Shown here piece after piece: positions 34,416-42,363 of a stretch of 64,000 bases of DNA. How positions within the stretch are numbered: position 1 is the stretch's first letter; each line of letters opens with the position of its first letter. The translations under genes were made by a program, and so were the position numbers. The notes under the pieces are model-generated. The model was not told where the DNA came from and did not search any database. It saw only the letters and a program-made list of their open reading frames with translations. The stretch is from Alphaproteobacteria bacterium. GTDB taxonomy: Bacteria; Pseudomonadota; Alphaproteobacteria; Rhizobiales; Xanthobacteraceae. The stretch is taken from positions 1 to 64,000 of the forward strand of contig VGEP01000017.1 in the NCBI GenBank assembly GCA_016869215.1, given 5' to 3'.

Positions 34416-35378
34416 ATGAAGTCAATCGCCGCATGGATTTGCGCAGCCGTGGCGGCTGTCGCGGTCAACTGTTCCGTGTCGGCCGACACGTATCCGTCCC
34501 GGGCCACCCGAATGATCGTGCCTTATGCGGCCGGTGGTCCCACCGATCTCGCGGCGCGGAAACTTGCCGATCTGTTGGGTCCTCGTCTCGGGCAGCCGGT
34601 GGTTGTCGAGAATCGCGGCGGCGGCGGCGGTATTCCGGGAACCGAAGCGGTCGCTGCTGCAGCGCCGGACGGTTACACCTTGCTGGTCGGTGCAACCGGT
34701 CCGCTGGTTGTGAGCCCGTCGGTCAGAACGTTGCGCTACGACGTCAACAAGGACCTGCAGCCCATCGCCGAAATTTGGCGCTCGTCGCAATTGCTCGCCG
34801 CTCATCCGAAAGTCGGGGTAAAGACGTTTGCCGAGTTCGTGGATCACGCGAGAAAAAATCCCGGAAAGCTGACTATCGGCACGGCCGGTATCGGAACTCT
34901 TCCTCATCTCCTGCTCGAACTCGTGAACATGGAAGCCGGCGTCAAGTTGGTGCATGTGCCATATCGCGGTACGGCCGCGGTGCTGCCGAATGCGCTTGGC
35001 GGCCAGATCGATGCGATCATCGGCGACGTTGCGGTTATTGCGCCCAACGTTCGATCGGGGGCATTGGTCCCGATTGCCGTCACTGCGCCAGAACGTTCGA
35101 CGTTGCTGCCGGACGTTCCCACTGTGGCTGAATCCCGGTACCCTAAATTGGTCGCGGAAAGCTGGTATGGACTAATGGCTCCGGCGGGGGTGCCGCAAGA
35201 TGTGATGAAGAAGCTCGTGCCAGCGGTGCAGGCCGCGCTCGCCGATCCTTCCTTCCTGGAGGCACTGAAGTCGCAAGGTGCGACAGTGGTTGCAAATTCC
35301 CCGGAAAAATTCGGCGCGCATATCAGGAGTGAAACCGAAAAATGGGGCCCGGTCGCGCGGGCCGCAGGATTGAAGTAG
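34416..35378 (+). CDS. TctC/Bug-family periplasmic carboxylate-binding protein
   Basis: 320 residues from ATG 34416 with an ideal ribosome-binding site (GGAGGAGG). Signal peptide MKSIAAWICAAVAAVAVNCS ends VSA. Bug hallmarks are YPSRATRMIVPYAAGGPTDL, VVENRGGGGGIPG and APDGYTLLVG, with VPYRGTAAVLP later. The family binds small carboxylates in the periplasm. No TctA/TctB permease is in this cluster, so it may share the permease at 1-3 kb or one elsewhere. The CaiB-type transferase gene starts 36 bp downstream. Confidence 0.88.
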   Translation: MKSIAAWICAAVAAVAVNCSVSADTYPSRATRMIVPYAAGGPTDLAARKLADLLGPRLGQPVVVENRGGGGGIPGTEAVAAAAPDGYTLLVGATGPLVVSPSVRTLRYDVNKDLQPIAEIWRSSQLLAAHPKVGVKTFAEFVDHARKNPGKLTIGTAGIGTLPHLLLELVNMEAGVKLVHVPYRGTAAVLPNALGGQIDAIIGDVAVIAPNVRSGALVPIAVTAPERSTLLPDVPTVAESRYPKLVAESWYGLMAPAGVPQDVMKKLVPAVQAALADPSFLEALKSQGATVVANSPEKFGAHIRSETEKWGPVARAAGLK

Positions 35379-35413
35379 TTGCGGCGGTCGCGGCGCCAGG
35401 CGGGGTACGTCAA

Positions 35414-36613
35414 ATGGCCGGTCCGCTGTCACACGTGCGCGTCCTCGATCTGAGCCGCATCATGGCGGGTCCGTGGTGCGGCCAGGTGCTGGCCGATCTC
35501 GGGGCGGATGTCATCAAGGTGGAGCGTCCAGGCGTTGGCGACGACACGCGCGCCTGGGGTCCACCGTTTCTGCGCGACCGGTCCGGCGAGCCCACTCGCG
35601 AGGCCGGCTACTACCTTTCGGTCAACCGCGGCAAGCGTTCGATCACGCTCGACCTCGATAAGGCAGAGGGGCAGGCCGTTGTACGAGCGCTTGCGGCACG
35701 CTCCGACATCGTGCTGGAAAACTTCAAGGCCGGAACGCTGAAACGCTTCGGCCTCGACTACCAGAGCTTCAAGGCGGTGAACCCGCGCATCATCTACTGC
35801 TCGATCACCGGCTTCGGGCAAACAGGGCCGAAGCGCGACGCGGCCGCCTACGATTTCATGATCCAGGCCATGGGAGGCCTGATGAGCGTCACCGGCGAAC
35901 GCGACGGAATGCCTGGTGCCGGGCCGCAGAAGGTCGGCGTCCCGATCGTCGATCTGATGACCGGCATGTATGCCGCGGTGGGCGTGCTGGCGGCTCTGGC
36001 GCGCCGGGAACGGACCAGCGACGGCGACTATATCGACCTTGCGATGCTGGATGTGCAGGCCGCCTTCCTCGCCAACCAGGCGATGAATTGGCTCGCCTCG
36101 GGCAATACGCCCAAGCGCGGCGGCAATCGGCATCCGAACATCCAGCCACAGGACGTATTTCCCTGCGCCGACGGCTTTGTCGCGTTGGCGGTGGGCAATG
36201 ACGGGCAGTTCGACAAGCTCGCCAACATTCTCGGCCGCGATGAGTGGTCCGCCGACGAGAGATTTGCAACCAACCCCGCCCGAGTCCGCAATCATTCGCA
36301 GCTCGACCCGCTGCTGCGCGAGGAATTCGCCAAGCGTCCGCGCGCCGATCTAGTGGCTGCGCTCGAACATGCCGGCGTCCCTTGTTCGCCGATCAACACG
36401 GTGCCTGAGGTATTTGCCGAGCCGCAGATCGTGCATCGTCAAATGCTGCGCGATCTGCCGCATCCGACGGCCGGGACAGTGCCGCAAGTGGTCAGCCCGC
36501 TGAATTTCACCAATGCCCCGCTGGCCTTCGACCGCGCGCCGCCGCTGCTCGGTCAGCACACCGAAGAGCTTCTGCGCGAACTCGGGCTGGGGTCCGCGGG
36601 CGAACGAGAATGA
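35414..36613 (+). CDS. CaiB/BaiF-type (class III) CoA-transferase
   Basis: 399 residues. Typical start GPLSHVRVLDLSRIMAGPWC with GQVLADLGADVIKVERPGVGD, and the catalytic-Asp segment KVGVPIVDLMTGMYAAVGVL. Later family blocks are RNHSQLDPLL and GQHTEELLRELG. These enzymes move CoA between carboxylic acids, here probably activating the imported acid. The ATG at 35414 is chosen from the conserved start. The next gene, a CMD-like protein, begins 8 bp after the stop, so TctC, CaiB, CMD-like and hydratase genes appear to form one operon. Confidence 0.9.
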   Translation: MAGPLSHVRVLDLSRIMAGPWCGQVLADLGADVIKVERPGVGDDTRAWGPPFLRDRSGEPTREAGYYLSVNRGKRSITLDLDKAEGQAVVRALAARSDIVLENFKAGTLKRFGLDYQSFKAVNPRIIYCSITGFGQTGPKRDAAAYDFMIQAMGGLMSVTGERDGMPGAGPQKVGVPIVDLMTGMYAAVGVLAALARRERTSDGDYIDLAMLDVQAAFLANQAMNWLASGNTPKRGGNRHPNIQPQDVFPCADGFVALAVGNDGQFDKLANILGRDEWSADERFATNPARVRNHSQLDPLLREEFAKRPRADLVAALEHAGVPCSPINTVPEVFAEPQIVHRQMLRDLPHPTAGTVPQVVSPLNFTNAPLAFDRAPPLLGQHTEELLRELGLGSAGERE

Positions 36614-36620
36614 GCATGTC

Positions 36621-37232
36621 ATGACGCGTCTGAATCTGCCCTCCGTCGAGGAGATGAGTGACGAGCAGCGCAAAGTCCATGACGAAATCGTCAACGGCGT
36701 GCGCGGCCGGCTGGTCGGTCCGTTGCGCGCCGTGATTCACAGTCCCGATCTGGCGCGGCGATGGTCGAAGCTTGGAGAGTATTTGCGCTTCTCCACCACG
36801 CTACCGAAGAAGCTCAATGAACTCGCCATTATCGTGACGGGGAGGCGTTGGAACAGCCAGCTCGAGTTTCTTATCCACTCAGAGGCGGCCAGGGCTGCGG
36901 GTCTGAATCCCGCGGTCGTCGAGGCGATCCGACTGGCCGAGGCGCCGCGCTTCACCTCGGAGCCCGAGGCGGAGGTGTATGAATTCACCCGGCAGCTACA
37001 GCAGACCGGCACGGTAGAGCCATCGGTACATGCGGCGGTGACCGCGCGATGGGGCGAGCGAGGCATCGTGGAGCTTACGGGCGTGATCGGCTACTACACG
37101 ATGGTTTCAATGACGCTCAATGCGCACGAGATTCCGCTGCCCGACGGGGCAAGTCCCCCGCTCGCGCTGCCACCCGGCGGGGGGCTGACGACTTTGCCGG
37201 CGTGCACGCGCGTCGCTTCCATGACGCAGTGA
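36621..37232 (+). CDS. Carboxymuconolactone decarboxylase family protein (no CxxC)
   Basis: 203 residues. The CMD fold is seen in LSVEEM-like start LPSVEEMSDEQRKVHDEIVN, FSTTLPKKLNELAIIVTGRR and WNSQLEFLIHSEAARAAGLN, with the W-x(7)-H pattern. The redox C-x-x-C of AhpD-like members is absent, which places it with gamma-carboxymuconolactone-decarboxylase-like proteins, whose roles in such clusters are often unproven. The tail after LPDGASPP is low-complexity. It lies between a CoA-transferase and an enoyl-CoA hydratase gene on the same strand. Confidence 0.8.
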   Translation: MTRLNLPSVEEMSDEQRKVHDEIVNGVRGRLVGPLRAVIHSPDLARRWSKLGEYLRFSTTLPKKLNELAIIVTGRRWNSQLEFLIHSEAARAAGLNPAVVEAIRLAEAPRFTSEPEAEVYEFTRQLQQTGTVEPSVHAAVTARWGERGIVELTGVIGYYTMVSMTLNAHEIPLPDGASPPLALPPGGGLTTLPACTRVASMTQ

Positions 37233-37275
37233 CCGGCATATTCCGATGCGCCGATGAATGGTGAGGACCGTTGCG

Positions 37276-38046
37276 ATGGCCAATTCCTACGAGTGCTTCA
37301 AGGTGGAGGTCGCCGACCATGTCGCGATCGTCTCCATTGCTAGACCCCCGGTGAACGCGCAGAACCGCCGCTTTCGCGAGGAGATCGTCGCGATTTTCGA
37401 CGATTTGAGCGATCGCCGCGACGTCCGCGCGGTCGTGCTGACCGGCGAAGGCAAGACCTTTTCGGCGGGCGCCGACCTGAAGGAACGTCCGTCGCTCGAC
37501 GAGGCTGGCGCCTATCCGCGCCATAACCGACTGGTGCGCGAGAGCTTCAATGTCGTGTTGGAATGCGAGAAGCCGGTCATTGCGGCAATCAACGGCGCGG
37601 CAATCGGGGCTGGTTGCGTGCTGGCGCTATGCTGCGACATTCTGGTGGCGGGCGAGAGCGGTTACTTCGCCATGGCCGAGGTGGATGTCGGGCTGGCCGG
37701 CGGCGTCAGTCATGTGCGCCGCTTCTTTCGCGAATCGGACGCGAGGCTTCTGATCTACACGGCACGCCGCGTTTTCGGCGCGGAGCTGTTGCGGATGGGC
37801 GTGGTATCCGCCTGCGTGGCGGACGATGCGCTGTTGCCGACGGCGCGCGGTATCGCGCTCGAAATCGCAGGCAAGAGTCCGCTCGCCGTGCGCGCCGCCA
37901 AGCGCTCTTTCAACGTGACCGAAGGACTGCCATTGCGCGACGCCTATCGCTTCGAGCAGTCGCAGACCGTGGCGCTTGCGACCAGCGACGAGACCAAGGA
38001 GGCGCAGCGCGCCTTCGCCGAAAAGCGCAAACCGGTGTTCAAATAG
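37276..38046 (+). CDS. Enoyl-CoA hydratase/isomerase family protein
   Basis: 256 residues from ATG 37276 (GTGAGGA upstream; ATG 37258 possible). Crotonase motifs are ARPPVNAQNRRFREEIVAIF, the oxyanion-hole segment GKTFSAGADLKERPS and AINGAAIGAGCVLALCCDI. In the second catalytic region, AEVDVGLAGGVSHVRRFF lacks one of the two usual hydratase glutamates (it has Asp-Val-Gly after AEV), so isomerase, hydrolase or other chemistry is possible. It ends the plus-strand operon starting at 34416 and converges on the GntR gene. Confidence 0.85.
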   Translation: MANSYECFKVEVADHVAIVSIARPPVNAQNRRFREEIVAIFDDLSDRRDVRAVVLTGEGKTFSAGADLKERPSLDEAGAYPRHNRLVRESFNVVLECEKPVIAAINGAAIGAGCVLALCCDILVAGESGYFAMAEVDVGLAGGVSHVRRFFRESDARLLIYTARRVFGAELLRMGVVSACVADDALLPTARGIALEIAGKSPLAVRAAKRSFNVTEGLPLRDAYRFEQSQTVALATSDETKEAQRAFAEKRKPVFK

Positions 38047-38139
38047 CTCACTCCGGGCCCTGTGAAACTGGAGGAAAAGAGGCTCGCGGTTGAGCAGCGG
38101 CGATGCGCGGCCGCGCCGGACTGCCGTCGCCGGGCTTGC

Positions 38140-38892
38140 CTATTTCAGCTTTATGTCGATGCGAACTTGATCGCCGCGATAGAGCCCTTCGCCGATGAAG
38201 ACCAGGCAGCCCGAGCGGTCAACGACCGAGCGATACACGCACGCAATCGGCGCGTTGAGGGGCAGGTTCAGCGCCTGCGCGGTCTCGAGGTCCGCGGCGC
38301 CTATCGTCAGGCTTTGCCGCGCGTCCTTGATCTTCATGCCGGGAATGTCGGCGATCAACCGCAGCGCTGTCTTGCTTTCAAACAGCGCGCGCGTCATGCC
38401 CCGGCTGATCCGCTCGTCGAAGTAGAGATCGCCCAGCAGGAAAGGCACTCCGGTGCGTGAATGGCGGCGGCGCAGCCGCCGGTACGACGGGGCAAGCTTG
38501 CCGATGGAATGGGGAACCTTTGACGGCATCTGGCCGCGCTCGTCGGACAGAAGCTCGATCTTGGCGCCTGCCCGCGACATCAACATGCCGGACCAATCGG
38601 TCGCGACCTCGCACCATAGCTGCTCGTTGGCCTGCGCCTTCACAAAGGTGCCCTTCGCGCGATGACGCTCGATCAGTCCCTCCGAATCGAGTTGCCCCAG
38701 TGCCTGACGGATGGTGGCGCGGGCGACGCCGCATTCTTCGGCGAGATCTTCGACGGTCGGAATTTGCTGGCCCGCACTCCACTGTCCAGCCTGAATGCGG
38801 CGGCGGAACAGGCTCGCAAGCTGGATATAGCGCGAGACGGCGCTGCGGCTGAAATCGACACCGCTTTGCCGCGTCAGGGCTTTGGGCGCCAT
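38140..38892 (-). CDS. GntR-family regulator with UTRA ligand domain (HutC type)
   Basis: 250 residues. The winged helix is at about 20-85: YIQLASLFRRRIQAGQWSAG, QQIPTVEDLAEECGVARATI, RQALGQLDSEGLIERHRAKG. The UTRA domain occupies the C-terminal 150 residues (FLLGDLYFDERISRG, then MKIKDARQSLTIGAADLETA and LVFIGEGLYRGDQVRIDIKL). HutC-type regulators usually repress a catabolic operon until a pathway metabolite binds UTRA. As the only complete regulator in the island, it is the natural candidate to control the divergent promoters at 34.3 and 39.8 kb. Confidence 0.88.
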   Translation of the reverse strand: MAPKALTRQSGVDFSRSAVSRYIQLASLFRRRIQAGQWSAGQQIPTVEDLAEECGVARATIRQALGQLDSEGLIERHRAKGTFVKAQANEQLWCEVATDWSGMLMSRAGAKIELLSDERGQMPSKVPHSIGKLAPSYRRLRRRHSRTGVPFLLGDLYFDERISRGMTRALFESKTALRLIADIPGMKIKDARQSLTIGAADLETAQALNLPLNAPIACVYRSVVDRSGCLVFIGEGLYRGDQVRIDIKLK

Positions 38893-39062
38893 CCGGCTCT
38901 CCTCGATCGGTACTGGTTCCGGCGGCGGTCCTTGCGCCGCCGCTTCGTATCCATCCGCCGCAATACGCAGTCAAGCGCACACCATCGATCTGGGACCGCA
39001 TCGCGATCGAGTCCGGGCGGGAAGGAGGGCGGCACGATCTGCATCTTGGAATCTAGAGCTGC

Positions 39063-39680
39063 TTAGGAATCGTCCACCGCTTCAGTGGCGCGGAACGACG
39101 GTCGGGCCGCGACGGTCGCGTGCCATGCGGCGAGCTTCGGGTGGTTGTCGCGCCACCGGTCGCCGGGCCAGCGGAAGTCGATGTAGGAAAGCGCGCAGCC
39201 GACCGCAATGTGTCCGATGGCGAATCGCGTTCGTTGGAGTGACGCGGCTTCGGCCTCAAGCGATTCCAGGGCCTTGGCGCGCTTGGTCGCGTATGCCGTG
39301 AGGTGCGGCTCGGATGGCGCCGGGCGGCTCAGTTCGTTCCGCCAAAGCAGCAGGAAATCGAGCATGCCGTCGCCGAGCGCCTGCCAACGGAGCGCGGTGA
39401 GCCGTTCCGCCATTTCGCTGGGAAACAGCTTCGGGCCATTGTGCAGGCTATCGAAGTATTCACCGATCACCGGTGAGTCGTAGATCACCGTGCCGTCGGG
39501 CAGCACCAGTGTCGGCAATTTGGACAGTGGGTTGTCGCGCATCAGCAGCTCATGCGGCTTCGTGGTCGCCGCGACGGTGCGGATACAGTCCAGGCGATCA
39601 ACGAGGCCGAGCTCGTGCGCTACGATCATGACCTTGCGCACGAACGGCGAGCGCGGCGACCAGTGGAGCTTCATACGCAT
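39063..39680 (-). CDS. Glutathione S-transferase family protein
   Basis: 205 residues from ATG 39680 (GGAA upstream; ATG 39674 also possible). The N-terminal thioredoxin fold starts MKLHWSPRSPFVRKVMIVAH, with Ser in the usual catalytic turn, cis-Pro in NPLSKLPTLVLPDG and the glutathione-binding DSPVIGEYFDSL. The helical C-terminal domain ends HPKLAAWHATVAARPSFRAT. In catabolic clusters such proteins act as isomerases, dehalogenases or detoxifiers, and the role is not fixed here. It is divergent from a second TctC-type gene. Confidence 0.85.
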   Translation of the reverse strand: MRMKLHWSPRSPFVRKVMIVAHELGLVDRLDCIRTVAATTKPHELLMRDNPLSKLPTLVLPDGTVIYDSPVIGEYFDSLHNGPKLFPSEMAERLTALRWQALGDGMLDFLLLWRNELSRPAPSEPHLTAYATKRAKALESLEAEAASLQRTRFAIGHIAVGCALSYIDFRWPGDRWRDNHPKLAAWHATVAARPSFRATEAVDDS

Positions 39681-39952
39681 GGCAAGTTCCAAAAAATGCT
39701 CGCGAATGTTGCGGCTGCGTCGCCGCGATACGATAGCCGGAGGCTTCGAGCCTGACGCCCATCGATCCAGTTTAAGAGATAATAGCATAGATGATTAGCT
39801 TTTGTGTCGGACTCCTGATAGGCTGAACGAGGGACCGCGTGCCGGTGGCGGGGATTGCTCCAGAATTATCCACGACGCCAATTCTACGCGAGCCTCAACT
39901 TGGTGTCGTTGAGCGAATCCGAGTGCATGGTCGGCACAATGGGAGGATGGCG
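39681..39952. promoter_or_regulatory. Divergent promoter region between GST and TctC genes
   Basis: The AT-rich segment TTTAAGAGATAATAGCATAG (39771-39790) contains ATAGCATA, the 8-mer also found at 34357-34364. The rest of the 272 bp holds no recognised gene. Confidence 0.4.
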
Positions 39953-40921
39953 ATGAAATTGCGAATGCGGATTGCTTGTCTGACCGGGCTGTTGCTGCTG
40001 CCGGTGGCCGCGGCGGCCCAGGACTTTCCGAACCAGCCGATCAGGTACGTCGTGCCGTTCCCTGCCGGCGGCCCGGCCGACACCATGAGCCGCGTGCTGG
40101 TGGAGACGATGTCGAAGGTGATCGGCCAGACCATCGTGATCGAGACCCGGTCGGGCGCGGGCGGCATGACGGGAGTCGCCTCGGTCGCCAAGTCCGATCC
40201 CAACGGCTACACCATCGGCATCGCAGCGTCGAGCGCACTGGCCATGAACGTCAGCCTGCGCAAAGACATGCCATTCCACCCACTCAAGGATCTCGCCCTT
40301 ATCACGCAACTTGTGTCGGTGCCGGAACTGCTGGTGGTGAACGAGAATGTGCCGGCGAAAACGCTCGCGGAACTGATCGCATTGGCGAAGGCGCAGCCCG
40401 GCAGGTTGACGTTTGCGTCGACCGGGGTCGGCGGCATGCCATACATGGCGATGGAGTTGCTCAAGCTCACCGCCAAGATCGACGTCGTGCACGTGCCTTA
40501 CACCGGCGCGGCACCGGCGGTGAACAACCTCATCGGCGGTCACGTCCAAATGATGTTCGCCGACGTGCCCATCCTTCAAGGGCCGGTTCTGTCCGGCAAG
40601 CTGCGGGCGCTGGCGATCGGAAGCAAGACGCGCTATGCCGGCCTGCCCACGGTTCCGACCACTGCGGAGCTTGGTATGCCCGAGGTCGAGGCCGACAACT
40701 GGTACGGCCTGGTCGCTCCGATCAACACGCCGCAGCCGGTGCTCGCCAGGCTTCAGGCCGCCGCCGCCGAAGCGCTTCGCTCGCCGGAGGTCAAGGATCG
40801 GCTCGCCAAGCAGGGCGCGGTCGCCGTCGGCAATTCGTCCGCGGAATTCAAGTCCTATGTGACGCGAGAAATCGAGCGTTGGGCCCGGGTCATCAAGACT
40901 GCAGGCATCAAGCCCAATTGA
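39953..40921 (+). CDS. TctC/Bug-family periplasmic carboxylate-binding protein
   Basis: 322 residues from ATG 39953, with GGGAGG eight bases upstream. The signal peptide MKLRMRIACLTGLLLLPVAA ends AAAQ. Family motifs are FPNQPIRYVVPFPAGGPADT, IETRSGAGGMTG and DPNGYTIGIA, with VPYTGAAPAVNN. It is the second Bug receptor in the island, clearly different from the one at 34416 (roughly half the aligned motif positions differ), suggesting a second substrate or a divergent duplicate. It has no permease partner nearby. It converges on the MBL hydrolase gene. Confidence 0.88.
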   Translation: MKLRMRIACLTGLLLLPVAAAAQDFPNQPIRYVVPFPAGGPADTMSRVLVETMSKVIGQTIVIETRSGAGGMTGVASVAKSDPNGYTIGIAASSALAMNVSLRKDMPFHPLKDLALITQLVSVPELLVVNENVPAKTLAELIALAKAQPGRLTFASTGVGGMPYMAMELLKLTAKIDVVHVPYTGAAPAVNNLIGGHVQMMFADVPILQGPVLSGKLRALAIGSKTRYAGLPTVPTTAELGMPEVEADNWYGLVAPINTPQPVLARLQAAAAEALRSPEVKDRLAKQGAVAVGNSSAEFKSYVTREIERWARVIKTAGIKPN

Positions 40922-40940
40922 GCGGCCGCGCTGGATGATT

Positions 40941-41825
40941 TCACACCACGTGCTCCCAGGCCGCCGGGATCAGCCGGTAGCCGGAGCCGGACCGGACCAA
41001 ATGTGAGAAGCCGGGGAAATGCAGGTGCATCCCGGTCAGAAGCATCCGGTCGGTCGCCGCCATGTCGAACACCTTGCGGCGTGAGTCCGCCGCAAGATCC
41101 TTGTCAGTGTCGAAATCCATGCAGACTTCCGGGCGTGCGGTCTGAATCTCTGGCACGTGCACCGTATCGCCCCAGATCAGAAGCTGCTGGTTCCCTGAGC
41201 TGATCAGGTACGTGGTGTGGCCCGGTGTATGGCCCGGACGCGGGATGGCCGTCACGCCTGGGAACACTTCCTGCGTGTTTTTGAACAGACGCCAGCGATC
41301 CCGATATGGTGCTACCTGCTCGCGGCCGACCTGGAAAAACATCTTCTTTTCGCGCTCGCTGCCCTTCGCCATCTGCGCGTCGTCGAACCAGTGCGCGGGC
41401 TCGTTCTCATGCATGACGAGCTCAGCCTTTGGAAAGAGCCGGGCGCCGGTCGCCGGGTCGCTCAGCGCCGAGGAATGGTCCGAGTGCATGTGTGTCAGCA
41501 GCACGGCGTCGATGCTCGCCGGATCGACGCCGGCCGCTTTCAGGTTCTGGTGGCACTTGCCGGCCGTGCCGGCCGGGTAATAGCCTCCGCAACCGGTGTC
41601 GACCAACGCGAGCCGGCCAGCCGAATGGATGAGGAACGTGTTAACGGTCGTGCGTCGCGCGGGACGAAACGCTTCCGTCAGGATCTGGAGCGCATCGGCG
41701 TGACTGATGTTGCGCAGCACGTCGAGCGTGCCGTCCAGGAAGCCGTCGCCGATGGCCGTCACGACGATTTCGCCGACGCGATGATGATAGACGGCGGGAG
41801 CTTGCTGTTTTGGAATGCTGGTCAC
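40941..41825 (-). CDS. MBL-fold metallo-hydrolase
   Basis: 294 residues. Metal-binding motif LLTHMHSDHSSAL (H-x-H-x-D-H), then RPGHTPGHTTYLI, the Asp of LIWGDTVHVPEI and the last His in LLTGMHLHFPGFSHL. The overall shape matches quorum-quenching-lactonase-like and other hydrolytic MBL proteins. A lactone or thioester substrate would fit the island's chemistry, but this is inference. No signal peptide is seen. It is divergent from the OB-fold/thiolase-like operon. Confidence 0.85.
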   Translation of the reverse strand: MTSIPKQQAPAVYHHRVGEIVVTAIGDGFLDGTLDVLRNISHADALQILTEAFRPARRTTVNTFLIHSAGRLALVDTGCGGYYPAGTAGKCHQNLKAAGVDPASIDAVLLTHMHSDHSSALSDPATGARLFPKAELVMHENEPAHWFDDAQMAKGSEREKKMFFQVGREQVAPYRDRWRLFKNTQEVFPGVTAIPRPGHTPGHTTYLISSGNQQLLIWGDTVHVPEIQTARPEVCMDFDTDKDLAADSRRKVFDMAATDRMLLTGMHLHFPGFSHLVRSGSGYRLIPAAWEHVV

Positions 41826-41973
41826 TGAGGCACCCTGTTACGGACTGGTACTATAAGTGGGACGGCGCGCTGTCGGCTCGAATTTTAGCGGCAACGCGGC
41901 TTCAGGCACAGGGTTGATCGCCGCCGACCGGCCCGCTTACAGTCGTTCCTTGCGAGCGACCACAAGGCGATCG

Positions 41974-42363
41974 ATGCAAATGTCGGGCAGTCCAAACTCA
42001 CCCTTGGCAGTCTACCTCAATCATCTCTCGCGCGGCGAACTGGCGTACCAGTACAGTCCCAAGGTGCAGCGGGCCGTGTTCTATCCGCGCCTTGTCTGCC
42101 CATTCACGGGTAGCGACGAGCTTGAATGGCGCATCAGCGCCGGCCTCGGTACCGTTCATGCCACAACGGTCGTCCATCCAGCGGCGGGCGAGCCTTACAA
42201 CGTTGCGCTGATCGACTGCGACGAGGGCTTCCGGTTGATGAGCCGCGTCGAGGATATTCCGCCAGACCAGGTGAGGATCGGCCTGCGCGTGCGCTTCCGT
42301 GTCCATAGGCCGGGGGGCGACGAGCCGCCAATGCCGGTGTTCACACCGGAGGAGGAAGCCTGA
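41974..42363 (+). CDS. OB-fold (DUF35) partner protein with degenerate zinc ribbon
   Basis: 129 residues. The C-terminal OB-fold is recognisable: LGTVHATTVVHPAAGEPYNV, then ALIDCDEGFRLMSRVEDI and VRIGLRVRFRVHRPGGDEPP. The N-terminal rubredoxin-like zinc ribbon of this family is reduced: YSPKVQRAVFYPRLVCPF keeps one Cys, so zinc binding is probably lost. DUF35 proteins pair with thiolase-fold enzymes, stabilising or completing their active site. The stop shares one base with the start of the thiolase-like gene, supporting a complex. Confidence 0.8.
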   Translation: MQMSGSPNSPLAVYLNHLSRGELAYQYSPKVQRAVFYPRLVCPFTGSDELEWRISAGLGTVHATTVVHPAAGEPYNVALIDCDEGFRLMSRVEDIPPDQVRIGLRVRFRVHRPGGDEPPMPVFTPEEEA

